Positions 29,601 to 38,475 of a stretch of 64,000 bases of DNA are shown here, piece after piece (within the stretch, counting starts at the first letter, position 1; every line of letters begins with the position of its first letter). The translations under genes and the position numbers were made by a program. A model generated the notes under the pieces. That model worked only from the letters and a program-made list of their open reading frames with translations, was not told where the DNA came from and did no database searches. The stretch comes from Planctomycetota bacterium (GTDB lineage: Bacteria > Planctomycetota > UBA1135 > UBA2386): NCBI GenBank assembly GCA_020638655.1, contig JACKIC010000004.1, positions 372,001-436,000 of the forward strand, in the 5' to 3' direction.

Positions 29601-29824
29601 AGCAGGCGCGCAAGGATGCGGGCCTGCACGTCAGCGACCGCATCGCCCTGTGGTGCGAAACCGACGACGCGACCGCATCCGTGCTGCGCGATCACGCCGC
29701 CTACGTCCAGGAGCAGGTGCTCGCGACGCAGTTCACGTTCGGCGTGGCGCCCGCGGGCGCCTTCGCCGCCGAGGGCAAGGTCGGCGGCGGCGAGAGCGTC
29801 AGGATCGCAGTCGCGAAGTCCTGA
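26672..29824 (+). CDS. ileS: isoleucyl-tRNA synthetase
   Basis: 1050 residues, the length of the type-2 (eukaryote-like) IleRS group. The HIGH motif is H64-Y-G-H67 ('LPHYGHLLTG') and KMSKS is K612-L-S-K-S616. The editing (CP1) domain contains 'WTTTPWTLPSN' and 'FVDTAEGTGVVHMAPGFGEDD'. The C-terminal anticodon-binding and extension regions end in 'ELEQEGLRNDFVRLVQQARKDAGL'. It charges tRNA-Ile with isoleucine in the cytoplasm. ATG 26672 gives the standard N-terminus; the open frame upstream overlaps the sulfatase out of frame and is a shadow. No T-box-like leader is evident. Type-2 enzymes are often naturally mupirocin-resistant; that is a family property, not shown here. Confidence 0.97.
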   Translation: MSETRASQPYPDAPAQASFPAIEQEMLARWQERGTFRRSVEQRAAGDNEYVFYDGPPFANGLPHYGHLLTGFVKDVVPRYQTMRGRRVERRFGWDCHGLPAEMEAEKELKISGHEAVLGLGLAKYNDACRRSVQKYTQEWRNYVTRQARWVDFDHDYKTMDLSYMESVMWAFKTLHDKGLVYEGQRVMAYSWALQTPVSNFETRIDDATRPRQDPAVTVAFALHAREGDPGPLQILAWTTTPWTLPSNLALAVGPELDYSIVGKDGVFYVLGAATLPALAKELKGFETVGTLKGKDLVGRTYEPMFPYFAGHANSFRVLAADFVDTAEGTGVVHMAPGFGEDDQKVCEANGIELVCPVDERGEYTAEVPEWQGMLVFDANKEIIKVLKDRGVLLKHATIEHNYPHCWRTREPLIYKAIPGAWFVKVTEIKERMQAHNRTIRWIPEHIRDGQFGKWLENARDWSISRNRFWGSPIPVWKSDDPRFPRVDVYGSLAELQRDFGVEVTDLHRPFIDELTRPNPDDPSGKATMRRVPEVLDCWFESGSMPFAQVHYPFENKEWFEDHFPADFIVEYVAQTRGWFYTLVVLATALFDKPPFENVICHGVVLDEHGQKLSKSLRNYPDPVEMFEKVGADALRWFLMSSPILRGGDLQIAKDGKQITEVVRLVLNPIWNAYYFFTLYANTDGVTAKLRTDQQGVLDRYALAKTRAMVEGVQQRMDTYDLAGSCQVVKEYLDALNNWYIRRSRPRFWGETDASDRQDAYDTLYTCLVTLCKAAAPLLPLLTEKVYLGLTGEESVHLADWPDVAAFPADAALVREMDRVRDACSVGLSLREAAKLRTRLPLPKVTLAGADAAAMRPFVHLLQDELNVKAIDFADDLAAFGSFRLQIDAKALGPKLGPKMKDVLAATRSGDWRRDGDVVHAAGVQLEAGDYVLQLVPKPGMTAAALSSNDVVLVLDTAVTPELEQEGLRNDFVRLVQQARKDAGLHVSDRIALWCETDDATASVLRDHAAYVQEQVLATQFTFGVAPAGAFAAEGKVGGGESVRIAVAKS

Positions 29825-29851
29825 TTGCTCCCGCCGCCTCTCGCGGCTCGC

Positions 29852-31471
29852 CTACAGCAGGTCGAGCGTCAGCTTCATGCCGTTCGACGACTGCGCGCCC
29901 AGCGTGTTGGCGCCGGGCACCAGCGCGACACCCTGCGTCTTGAGCTCGACGCCGGCGAAGGCCGGGTTGTTGGGCAGGCTGAACGGCGTGCTGCCCACGC
30001 CCTGCACCGGGAACCAGATCTGCGACGCGTCGATCGTCACGAACTGGAAGCAGCCCGGCATGCCCAGCCCGGTGAGGTCGAGGCCGGGGTTGATCTCGGT
30101 GAGGCCGAACAGGGTCGCGCCGAGGGCGCAGTTCGCCGGCACGTTGGTGGTCTCGAGCGCGATGTTCGTGCCGATGACCGGGCGGGCCGTGGCGTCGTGG
30201 CGCAGGGCCAGCAGCTCGGCGTGCGGCACGAGGAACGTCGCGGGCGCGGCCGTCGAGAGGTCGACGGCGGGGGTGCTGCTCGAGGAGGGGCCGCCCGGCG
30301 AGTAGCCGACGACCCAGCCTTCACCGCCAGCCCAGCCGCTGATGCTGACCGTGTCCATGCTCTGGAACACGAAGTCGACGTTGCCGGTGGCGATCTCGAA
30401 CTGCAGCTGGAACGTGCTCGGCGTCGTGCCCGGTGCGGTGCCGACGTAGCCGACGACGTTGAGCCACGTGATGTAGGCGACGCCGCCGATCTCTTCGAAC
30501 CAGACGTCACCGCCGCCCGTCGGGCCCGGGATCATGTCGCGCCAGACCGCCCACGTGGCGTTGGCCCAGTTGAGCAGTTCGCCCGGCGTCGGCGTGTAGT
30601 CGAACGCCGCGCCGTTGGACGCGGTGGAGATGTGGCCGTTCGAGCAGACGTTGAGCGAGGTGATCGGGCCGCCCGGATGGGGCATCGGCGCCGAAAGCGT
30701 GACCGTGGCCTCGGAGTCGTCGGTCAGGCCGAGGTTGGTCGCGGTCGCCGACGGCGCCACGAACGCGGCCGTGCTCGACAGGGTCAGGTAACCCTGGCCC
30801 AGGTTGAGCATGCGGAACGCGCTGTTCGACAGGTCGATCGACGGCGTGGTCAGGAAGTGCTCGTAGTACGAGTTGTAGGTGTCGTAGCAGCCCGTGCCGT
30901 AGAGCAGCTTGCTGGCGTAGCCGCCGGCCGCGCCGATGTAGACCTCGACGCGCGCGAGCGAGCCCGCGGCTTCGTCGGAGACGGGCTGGTTGCCGCCGTT
31001 GCTGGCGATGCCCGACTGCGTCAACAGGCGCGTCAGGGTCACGGGCTGGCCCAGGATGCTGCTCGCGAACGGACCTGCGGGCGTCGCGTACGAGTTGTAG
31101 GAGTTCGCCGAGGACGGCGTGTCGTTGCACGCGCCGAGGATGCCGATGTAGTCGCCGGGCGCGACCGGGATCGCGCAGTTGATGAGCGTGCCGGCAGGCG
31201 TGGTGTTGTCGTAGAACAGCTGCGTGCCGACGACGGTGCCCGGATACGCGGGCGGGGCCGCGCCGAGGTTGATGACCTCGACGACCTGGTTGGGCTGCAG
31301 GGCTTCGTTGGGCACCATCAGGCCGGTGATCACGAAGCCGACCGGCGCCTGGAACCAGAAGCCGCGCGTCAGGGTCGACGTGAACGTGCTGCCGAACGCG
31401 GGAATGGGGAGCTGCTGGGCGAGCGCAGGGGCCGCCAGCACGCACCCGAGGAGCAGGGATGCGATGCGCAT
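29852..31471 (-). CDS. large secreted protein with the shared C-terminal GMPGC module
   Basis: 539 residues from ATG 31469-31471 with a classic signal peptide cut after 'ALA'. The mature protein is rich in Ser/Thr/Gly/Ala and low in charge. The middle part ('GHISTASNGAAFDYTPTPGELLNWANATWAVWRDM') resembles nidogen-like or 'FG-GAP-less' beta-sandwich domains that test for objects with 'VWFEEIGGVAYITWLNV' and 'FQLQFEIATGNVDFVFQ'. The last ~110 residues carry 'LTGLGMPGCFQFVTIDASQ' and the ending of the module found also at 34.9, 39.2 and 63.5 kb. Probably surface-exposed; function unknown. Confidence 0.75.
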   Translation of the reverse strand: MRIASLLLGCVLAAPALAQQLPIPAFGSTFTSTLTRGFWFQAPVGFVITGLMVPNEALQPNQVVEVINLGAAPPAYPGTVVGTQLFYDNTTPAGTLINCAIPVAPGDYIGILGACNDTPSSANSYNSYATPAGPFASSILGQPVTLTRLLTQSGIASNGGNQPVSDEAAGSLARVEVYIGAAGGYASKLLYGTGCYDTYNSYYEHFLTTPSIDLSNSAFRMLNLGQGYLTLSSTAAFVAPSATATNLGLTDDSEATVTLSAPMPHPGGPITSLNVCSNGHISTASNGAAFDYTPTPGELLNWANATWAVWRDMIPGPTGGGDVWFEEIGGVAYITWLNVVGYVGTAPGTTPSTFQLQFEIATGNVDFVFQSMDTVSISGWAGGEGWVVGYSPGGPSSSSTPAVDLSTAAPATFLVPHAELLALRHDATARPVIGTNIALETTNVPANCALGATLFGLTEINPGLDLTGLGMPGCFQFVTIDASQIWFPVQGVGSTPFSLPNNPAFAGVELKTQGVALVPGANTLGAQSSNGMKLTLDLL

Positions 31472-31527
31472 GGTTGGTAGGAAGAGAGAGGGTTGGGACG
31501 AGCACGCCGAGGGGGCGCCCGGCGCAC

Positions 31528-31546
31528 GTGGGCAGGAGTTGCCCAC
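31528..31546. other. inverted repeat upstream of the secreted-protein gene
   Basis: GTGGGCA (31528-31534) and TGCCCAC (31540-31546) form a perfect 7-bp palindrome with a 5-nt spacer, 57 bp upstream of the start at 31471. It could be an operator or a hairpin in the leader. Confidence 0.4.
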
Positions 31547-31594
31547 ATCCGCGAACTGGAGCCGTTCGCGCGGACTTGGCCACTGGGGACGAGG

Positions 31595-31613
31595 TCGAGT
31601 TCGTGTAACTCGA
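31595..31613. other. second inverted repeat in the same intergenic region
   Basis: TCGAGTT (31595-31601) and AACTCGA (31607-31613) pair perfectly around a 5-nt loop. It lies 43 bases past the methyltransferase stop (minus strand) and 124 bases upstream of the secreted-protein start; no T tract follows on the minus strand, so a terminator role is possible but not clear. Confidence 0.4.
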
Positions 31614-31656
31614 TTGTCCGGATCGGATGCGCGCCGACGTGCGGTCGGCCGTGTGG

Positions 31657-32304
31657 TCAGCGGCGCGGCCGGTCGAGCATCTCGGCGGTGGCGCGGCGCG
31701 CCTCTTCGCTCAGCGGCTGCTTGACCAGTTCGACGTAGATCTGCTCGACCGCGCGCGGCGTGCGCAGGATCTCTTCGTTGGCCACGCCGTTCGCGGCCAG
31801 CTGCCTGCCGAGGTCGGTCGGATGGAAGTCCATGCGCGCCAGCCGGAAGTTGTGCGTGCGCCAGCCGAGGTACCAGCTCCAGTTGGTGTAGTACTCGAAG
31901 CTGCGCTCATTGAACGCGCGCACGTGCGTCGGGTCGCACCACGCGCCCAGCGACAGTTCGTAGGGCACCGCGACCTTGAGCACGCCGCCCGGCTTGAGCC
32001 AGTGCAGCAGCGTGCGCATCGCGGTCGTCAGCTCGCGGATGTGCTCGAGCACGTCCTGGGCGATGATCTCGTCGAAGATGCTCTCGCCGAGCACCAGCTC
32101 GCCGAAGCGTTCGGTCTGCACGACCAGCTGGCCGTCCTCGGGCAGCGGCTGGTTGAGGTCCCACAGCAGGTCGGGTCGCCACAGCGGGTCGACGTCGAGG
32201 TTGAGCCACTGCGGCTGCCACTTCTTGCCGCTGCCGACGTGCAGGGTGGTCGGGACGGCGAGGTGGGTGGGGGTGGGGATCTCGACCTGGAGGGCCATTG
32301 CCAT
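31657..32304 (-). CDS. SAM-dependent methyltransferase (class I-like)
   Basis: 215 residues from ATG 32302-32304 (an alternative ATG is two codons in). The class I fold is seen in 'LHVGSGKKWQPQWLNLDVDP' split over motif I and the acidic strand end, then 'FDEIIAQDVLEHI' (motif IV region), 'HWLKPGGVLKVAVPY' (motif V) and 'DPTHVRAFNERSF', the last as in sugar- or lipid-linked methyltransferases of the 'predicted SAM-depending methyltransferase' group. Cytoplasmic. The substrate is unknown; it is divergent from a secreted repeat protein with 189 bp between them. Confidence 0.82.
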   Translation of the reverse strand: MAMALQVEIPTPTHLAVPTTLHVGSGKKWQPQWLNLDVDPLWRPDLLWDLNQPLPEDGQLVVQTERFGELVLGESIFDEIIAQDVLEHIRELTTAMRTLLHWLKPGGVLKVAVPYELSLGAWCDPTHVRAFNERSFEYYTNWSWYLGWRTHNFRLARMDFHPTDLGRQLAANGVANEEILRTPRAVEQIYVELVKQPLSEEARRATAEMLDRPRR

Positions 32305-32492
32305 GGGGACATCGGCGCGGAGGGGGGCGCAGCTTGATGCGAGGGTGCTGTTCCTCGCGGCTGTTGGTCGGCAATGTCCGTGGCTGTCGCAGATCGATGA
32401 CGCCCGTCGTCGGGCGGGAACCACTGTCGGACCGCCAGCCGGGCGCCGCGTAGGTGCTGGTCTTGGCATGCAGGTTGCCTTGCCAGGCGACC

Positions 32493-34995
32493 ATGAACCC
32501 GCTCCGCCAAGACTCTCTCCGCGCGCTGGCGTACGGCGTCGCCCCCGTTCTGGCCCTGCTCGCCGCTGCGGACCGGGCGCACGCGCAGTGCGCGACGGCC
32601 CATCAGGCGGGGCGGCCTCAGCCGGGGCTCGCGAACGGGGCCCTGGGCAGCGTGCTCTGGGATGCCGATGGCCCCGGCCCAGGTCCAGCGCGCCTGACGG
32701 TCTTCGGTGATGTCGTCAGGTCTTGGGACGACGTGAGCCAGAGTTGGAGCGCACTTCCCTCGCCTTCTTCGCTTCCCGTGGTCACCGGTGCGAGGAAGAT
32801 GGCCACAACCGCTGACGGTTCGCTCTACGTCGCGGGCCTGTTCCTCGGGTCGCCCGCCATCGACTACCTGTTGCGCTGGGACGGCGCGACGTGGAGCGGG
32901 CCGGGCGGAACGATCACCGGCATGGTGAGGGACATAGTTACGACGTCCGGCGGTGACCTGCTGATCGTCGGCAACAATCTGCTCGTGCCGGGCTCCACGG
33001 CGACTGGGCTGGCGCGGTGGGATGGCGCCACCTGGACGTCGTTTGCCGGGACGAACTACCTGCAGGCGATCCTCGAGCTCCCCAACGGCGACCTCGTGGT
33101 CGGCGGCGGCTTCCAGTCGATCGGGGGGATCGCAGCCAACCGGGTCGCGCGCTGGGACGGCACGAACTGGTCGCCGCTCGGGACCGGGCTCGACGGGAGC
33201 GTCGGCTGTCTGTTGCGAATGACCAACGGGGACCTCATCGCTGCCGGCATGTGGACGTCGGTAGCCGGGGCCAGCAGCCAGAACCTCGCGCGCTGGGACG
33301 GCACCTCGTGGCAGCCGCTCGGCCCCGGCGTCGAGGGCACGATCGAAGACCTCGCCGAGGACCGCAACGGCAACCTCCTGGTCACCGGCCGCCTGGTGTC
33401 CGCGGGCGCCCTGCCCTACCTGGGTCACACCGTGCGTTGGGACGGCAGCAGCTGGCAGCGCATGACGTTTGGGACCACGGATCATGGCTACACCATCACC
33501 GAGTTGCCCGGCGGCGACCTCGCGATCGGCGGGGCGTTCGCCAACGCCGCGCAGGCCAGGGTCAACAGCATCGCGCGCTGGGACGGCGCCGCCTGGCACG
33601 CGTTCGGTGGCGGGGTCAACGCGCCGGTTCGTGCGATGACCAGGACCGCGAGCGGCGCCGTGCTCGCCGCGGGCGACTTCACGGTGATCGAAGGCACCGA
33701 GGCGTGTGGCGTCGCGGCCACCGTCGACGGCACGAACTGGACGGCTCTGGGAACGGGACTCGTGGGTGCGGTGCACGCGGTGCTCGCGCTGCAAAGCGGC
33801 GACGTGATCGCCGCGGGCGACCTCGTGCTGGCCGGCAGCAGCAGCGCCGCGCGGATCGCGCGCTGGGACGGCCTCGCGTGGAGCTCCCTCGGACCAGGGA
33901 TCGACGGCACCGTATACGCGCTCGCGGTGCTGCCCAACGGGGACATCGTTGCGGGCGGTGACTTCTTCCACGCGGGTGGCGTGCCGGCCCAGGCGTTGGC
34001 GCGCTGGAACGGCGCGGCATGGTCGGCCCTGGGGGGCGGCGTCAGCGGTGTGGTCACCGCGCTGCGCGGTGCTCGACAACGGCGACCTCTTGGTGGGCGG
34101 TTCGTTCGGCGTCGCCGGCAGCGTCCTAGCCAACAACATCGCGCGCTGGGACGGCGCGGCGTGGTCGCCGCTCGGCGCTGGCACCGACAGCTGGGTCTAC
34201 GCGCTGACGCAGCAGGGCGACGGCAGCGTGCTCGCGGGGGGAGCGTTCGCGACCGCGGGTGGTCAGGCGACCGGGTCGGTCGCGCGTTGGCACGGCAGCA
34301 CGTGGAGCCCGCTCGGCCAGCCTGGTCCGAACGTCCTGCCCTACCCGGTACGCACCATCGCCGTGCATCCGGGCGGTGACGTGTTCGTCGGCGGACTGCC
34401 GGGGTGGTTGACTCCGATCGGCGCCAGCATCCTGCGATGGGACGGTGTGACGTGGACGGCCGCGGCCTACACCCAACGCGACACGCGCGCGATGGCCTTC
34501 GTCGGCGAGGTGCTGGTCGAGGGCGGGTTGTCGGGGTTGCCCAATCGCCTGGACATCGCGCTCCTGGGCCGGATCGAGAGCACGTGCCCGGCGGCGTCTA
34601 CCTCGATCGCCACGAACTGTGTCGGCGGCGCGGGTCCACTCACCGCGACCGCCGACGAACTGCCGTGGCTCGGCGCCACGTTCCGGGCCTCGACCAACGG
34701 GTTCGCGATCGGAGCTCTCGGCGTCGCCGTGGTCGGCCTGACCTCGCCGAACACGCCGCTGTCGGCCCTGCATCCGTCGGGTCTTCCCGGCTGTGCGCTG
34801 CTCGCCAGCGGTGAGGCGACGACGCTCGTCGTGCCGACGGCCGGTCGCGCCAGCGTGCAGTTCGTGATCCCGCGCGACACGGCGCTGGTCGGCGTGCAGT
34901 TCTTCCATCAGATGCTGCAGGCGGAGTTCGTCGGCGGCGCGATGCAGTCGCTGAGCAGTTCGAACGCGCTGCATTTGACCGTCGGCGTGTTCTAG
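32493..34995 (+). pseudogene. secreted repeat protein with a +1 frameshift near 34068
   Basis: The N-terminus (MNPLRQDSLRALAYGVAPVL..., cut after 'AHA') is a signal peptide. At least eleven repeats of about 42 residues follow, each like 'NGDLVVGGGF..GG...RVARWDG.NWSPLG.G', a delta-60-type seven-bladed-propeller repeat. In 34062-34077 the frame breaks: the repeat reads ...TALR in one frame, and 'VLDNGDLLVGGSF' continues in the next. One extra G in the CGCGGTGC run (34065-34072) explains it. The second part runs to TAG at 34995 and ends in the 'SGLPGCALLASGE' C-terminal module. So the gene is either a recent pseudogene or intact with a base error; the reading frames on both sides are otherwise clean. 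Confidence 0.78.
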
Positions 34996-35834
34996 TGTCG
35001 GGCGTGACCCCGACCCCCGACCATCCCCACGCGACCCCCGACCAGCTGCGCCGTTACCTCGCCCGCGTCGGCCTCGCCGAGGCCGCCACCGGCGACGCCA
35101 CCGCGGCGCAGCTCGCCGCGCTGCACGAGGCCCACCTGCGCGCGATCCCGTTCGAGAACCTCGAGATCCACCTGGGCCGGCCGATGCGCCTCGAACCCGA
35201 AGCGCTGTTCGCGGACCTCGCGGACCGGCGGCGCGGCGGCTACTGCTTTCAGATGAACGAGCTGTTCGCGCTCGTCGCGGCGGCCCTCGGCTACGGCGTC
35301 GAACGCTTCGCCGCACGCGTGCGGTTCGGCAACCCGATGCCGATGCCGCCGCGCTCGCACCAGTGCCTGCGCATCACGGCCGCCGACGGCAGCCGCTGGT
35401 TCTGTGACGTGGGCTTCGGCGGCGCCAGCCCGATCCGCCCCTTGCCCTGGAGCTTCGACGAGCCGGTCGACCAGCAGCTCGCCGGCTACGTGCTGACGCG
35501 CGGCGCGGCCGGCGAGGTCGTGGTGCGCACGCGGCTGCACGGCGGCGACTGGCAGGACATGATCGTGTTCACCGAAGAGGTGCAGCAGCCGATCGACTTC
35601 CGCTACGCGAACTTCGCGCTCTCGCACATGCCCGACTCCAAGTTCGTCGTCAGCCGCATCGCCTCGCGCCTCGTCGTCGGCGCGCGGCTCAACTTCCAGG
35701 ACGGAGTGCTGCGGCGCATCACCGCCACCGACGTCACCGTCGAGCAGCTCACGCCCGCGGCCGAGGAGCACGCGCTGCGCGGACTGTTCGGGCTCGAGCT
35801 GCCCGACGCGCTGCCGTGGCTCGCCGAGCGCTGA
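34995..35834 (+). CDS. nat: arylamine N-acetyltransferase
   Basis: 279 residues, the usual NAT length. The Cys-His-Asp catalytic triad can be placed at C84 ('RRGGYCFQMN'), H122 ('RSHQCLRI') and D138 ('FCDVGFGG'), with 'AIPFENLEIHLGRP' in the N-terminal helical domain. It moves an acetyl group from acetyl-CoA to arylamines, hydrazines and related compounds in the cytoplasm. The GTG start overlaps the preceding TAG (TAGTG), suggesting translational coupling to the frameshifted repeat gene; a GTG three codons in is the alternative. It converges on asnB with 7 bases between stops. Confidence 0.94.
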   Translation: MSGVTPTPDHPHATPDQLRRYLARVGLAEAATGDATAAQLAALHEAHLRAIPFENLEIHLGRPMRLEPEALFADLADRRRGGYCFQMNELFALVAAALGYGVERFAARVRFGNPMPMPPRSHQCLRITAADGSRWFCDVGFGGASPIRPLPWSFDEPVDQQLAGYVLTRGAAGEVVVRTRLHGGDWQDMIVFTEEVQQPIDFRYANFALSHMPDSKFVVSRIASRLVVGARLNFQDGVLRRITATDVTVEQLTPAAEEHALRGLFGLELPDALPWLAER

Positions 35835-35841
35835 ACGCGCG

Positions 35842-37557
35842 CTACTTGCCGCCGGTCATCTTGGCGCCGTCGGCGTGCACGCCGAGCACGCTGCGCCCCG
35901 ACGGGTCGGCGTTGTTGCGGAACGACGCGTCCCACTCGAGCGCGGTCGGCGTCGAGCACGCGATGCTCATGCCTTCGGGAACGCAGCGCGCCGCCGCCTC
36001 GCCCGGATACCACGACTCGAAGATCGCGCGGTAGACGTACTCTTCCTTGGTCTTGGGCGGCTGCACCGGGAAGCGCGCCGCGGCGCGCGCGAGCTGTTCG
36101 TCGCTGACCTCCTGCGCGGCGCGGGCCTTGAGCGTGCCGATCCACGAGTAGCCGACGCCGTCGCTGAACTGCTCCTTCTGCCGCCACGCGATCTCCGCGG
36201 GCAACAGGTCGGCGAACGCCTCGCGCAGCACGTGCTTCTCGATGCGCCGCTGCGCCTCGGGCACGTCCGGGCCGGTGCGGCACATCTTGTGCGCGGCGTC
36301 GAAGCCCATCGCCACGTCGATGAAACGCAGGTCGAGGAACGGCACGCGCGCCTCGACGCCGTAGGCCGCCATCGCCTTGTTGGCGCGCAGGCAGTCGAAC
36401 AGGTGCAGCTTGTCGAGCTTGCGCACGGTCTCGGCGTGGAACGCCTCGGCGTTCGGCGCCTTGTGGAAGTAGAGGTAGCCGCCGAACAGCTCGTCGCTGC
36501 CTTCGCCGCTGAGCACCATCTTGACGCCCATCGAGCGGATGCGCCGCGCCAGCAGCATCATCGGCGTCGCCGCGCGCACCGTGGTCACGTCGTAGGTCTC
36601 GAGCTGGCGGATCACCTCGCGCAGCGCGTCGACGCCCTCGTCGATCGTGAACGTGAACTCGTGGTGCACGGTGCCCAGGTGCTTGGCGCAGCGCTGCGCC
36701 GCGGCGAGGTCCGGGGAGCCGGCGAGGCCGATCGCGAACGAATGCACGCGCGGCCACCACGCCAGGCTGTGGTCGCCGTCGTCGACGCGGCGGTTGGCGT
36801 GGCGCACGACCAGCGCGGCGAGGATCGACGAGTCGAGGCCGCCGCTGAGCAGCACGCCGTACGGCACGTCGCCCATCAACTGGCGGTGCACGGCGGCGTC
36901 GAGCTCGCTGCGCAAGCTCGCGGGACGGCACGGCCCGCCGCGCACGTTCTCGTAGTCGCGCCACGCGGGCTTGTAGTAGGGCACGGGGCGCTCGGTCGAA
37001 CCGTCCCACCAGTGACCCGGCGGGAACTCCTCGAAGTTGGGGCAGACGCCGTGCAGCGCCTTGAGCTCCGACGCGACCCAGGTGCGGCCCTGTTCGTCGA
37101 CGCCCCAGTAGAGCGGGATCACGCCGATCGGATCGCGCGCGATCACGGTGCGGCCCGTCTGTCGGTCGTGCAGCACGAACGCGAAGATGCCGTTGAGCCG
37201 CGCCACCGCCGCGGGTCCGTGGCGCGCGACCAGCGGCGTCACGACCTCGCAGTCGGAGTTGGTGGTCCAGCCGAACGGCTCCTTGGCGTCGAGCTCGGCG
37301 CGCAGTTCGCGGTGGTTGTAGATCTCGCCGTTGACGGCCAGCGCGTAGCGCCCGTCCGGAGACACCAGCGGCTGCGCGCCGCCGAGCACGTCGACGATCG
37401 CGAGGCGTTCGTGCACGAGCAGCGCGGTGTCACACGCGAACACGCCCGACCAGTCAGGGCCGCGGTGGCGCATGGCGCGTGAGCGTTCGACGGCGAGGGG
37501 GCGCAGCGAGGTGGCGTCGCCGGCGGCGAGCCCGAGGATGGCGAGGATCGAACACAT
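35842..37557 (-). CDS. asnB: asparagine synthetase (glutamine-hydrolysing)
   Basis: 571 residues. 'MCSILAILG' leaves Cys2 as the N-terminal nucleophile of the class II glutaminase domain, with 'RGPDWSG', 'NGEIYNHRELR' and 'SDCEVVTPLV' following. The synthetase domain has the PP-loop 'SGGLDSS' at residues 238-244 and 'GEGSDELFGGY'. This closely follows the E. coli AsnB layout (about 554 residues). It makes asparagine from aspartate, ATP and glutamine in the cytoplasm. It is divergent from the carbonic anhydrase gene, with 153 bp between them. Confidence 0.96.
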   Translation of the reverse strand: MCSILAILGLAAGDATSLRPLAVERSRAMRHRGPDWSGVFACDTALLVHERLAIVDVLGGAQPLVSPDGRYALAVNGEIYNHRELRAELDAKEPFGWTTNSDCEVVTPLVARHGPAAVARLNGIFAFVLHDRQTGRTVIARDPIGVIPLYWGVDEQGRTWVASELKALHGVCPNFEEFPPGHWWDGSTERPVPYYKPAWRDYENVRGGPCRPASLRSELDAAVHRQLMGDVPYGVLLSGGLDSSILAALVVRHANRRVDDGDHSLAWWPRVHSFAIGLAGSPDLAAAQRCAKHLGTVHHEFTFTIDEGVDALREVIRQLETYDVTTVRAATPMMLLARRIRSMGVKMVLSGEGSDELFGGYLYFHKAPNAEAFHAETVRKLDKLHLFDCLRANKAMAAYGVEARVPFLDLRFIDVAMGFDAAHKMCRTGPDVPEAQRRIEKHVLREAFADLLPAEIAWRQKEQFSDGVGYSWIGTLKARAAQEVSDEQLARAAARFPVQPPKTKEEYVYRAIFESWYPGEAAARCVPEGMSIACSTPTALEWDASFRNNADPSGRSVLGVHADGAKMTGGK

Positions 37558-37710
37558 GCAGTGCGGTTGCGGCGGGCGCGGACGGCCCGACGTCCGACCA
37601 GGATCGGGAATCCGCGGGGTTTGTCACGATCGAATCCAGCCGATCCCGCCGCCCGCGAACCCGCGGGTTCCTGCTCGCCCGGCTCCGTCCCGGCAGCTAG
37701 AAGGGCGGTC

Positions 37711-38346
37711 ATGCCAATCCCCGAACTGATGGCCGGCTGGCAGCGCTTCCGCACCGGCCGCTTCGAGCAGCAGCGGGAACTGATGGAGCGCATCGCCCGC
37801 GAAGGCCAGCGCCCCAACGTCCTGATGATCGCGTGCTGCGACTCGCGCGTCGATCCGGCGATCGTCTTCGACTGCGACCCGGGCTCGCTGTTCGTGGTCC
37901 GCAACGTGGCCAACCTGGTGCCGCCGTGCGAGGGCGCGGGCTCCTACCACGGCACCAGCGCGGGCGTCGAGTTCGCGGTCTCGGTGCTCGGCGTGCAGCA
38001 CGTCGTGGTGCTCGGCCACAGCCGCTGCGGCGGCATCGCCAGCCTGCTGGCGGGGCCGCCGGCGACCGAGGAGCCGATGCGGTTCGTGGCGCAGTGGCTC
38101 GAGATCGCCCAGGAGGCGCGCACCGCCGCGCTCACGCCCCCGGGCCTGGACGCGATCGAGCGCGCCAACCTCTGCGAGCGGCTCGCGATCCGGTTGTCGC
38201 TGCGCAACCTCGAGACGTTCCCGGCGGTGCGCAGCCGGATCGAACGCGGCCAGTTGCACCTGCATGGTTGGCACTACGACCTGCACGGGGGCATGCTCAC
38301 CGTGCTCGATGCGGCGACCCAGCGCTTCGTGCCGGTGGAGGGGTGA
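37711..38346 (+). CDS. beta-class carbonic anhydrase
   Basis: 211 residues. Zinc ligands are C42 ('ACCDSRVDP'), H103 and C106 ('VLGHSRCGG'), with the D44-R46 dyad of the C-x-D-x-R motif. 'RNVANLVPP' and the C-terminal 'LHGWHYDLHGGML' are standard. It interconverts CO2 and bicarbonate in the cytoplasm; bicarbonate supply for carboxylations is the usual role. ATG 37711 follows a GC-rich leader and is the only start that gives the family N-terminus. A GC-rich hairpin follows the stop. Confidence 0.96.
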   Translation: MPIPELMAGWQRFRTGRFEQQRELMERIAREGQRPNVLMIACCDSRVDPAIVFDCDPGSLFVVRNVANLVPPCEGAGSYHGTSAGVEFAVSVLGVQHVVVLGHSRCGGIASLLAGPPATEEPMRFVAQWLEIAQEARTAALTPPGLDAIERANLCERLAIRLSLRNLETFPAVRSRIERGQLHLHGWHYDLHGGMLTVLDAATQRFVPVEG

Positions 38347-38347
38347 C

Positions 38348-38364
38348 CGGGGGCGGAACCCCCG
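38348..38364 (+). terminator. short hairpin after carbonic anhydrase
   Basis: CGGGGG (38348-38353) pairs with CCCCCG (38359-38364) around CGGAA, two bases after the stop. It lacks a T tract, so it may be a weak terminator or 3'-end protecting hairpin. Confidence 0.45.
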
Positions 38365-38475
38365 CACAACTTCGCTTCCCGTCGCTCCGCCTCGTTGCTA
38401 TGGTGTCGCCGGATTCGCACTGCTGAGCCGGTCAGCTCCAGTCGGTCCGCTGTCGGTCTGCTGAGGAAACAGGTC

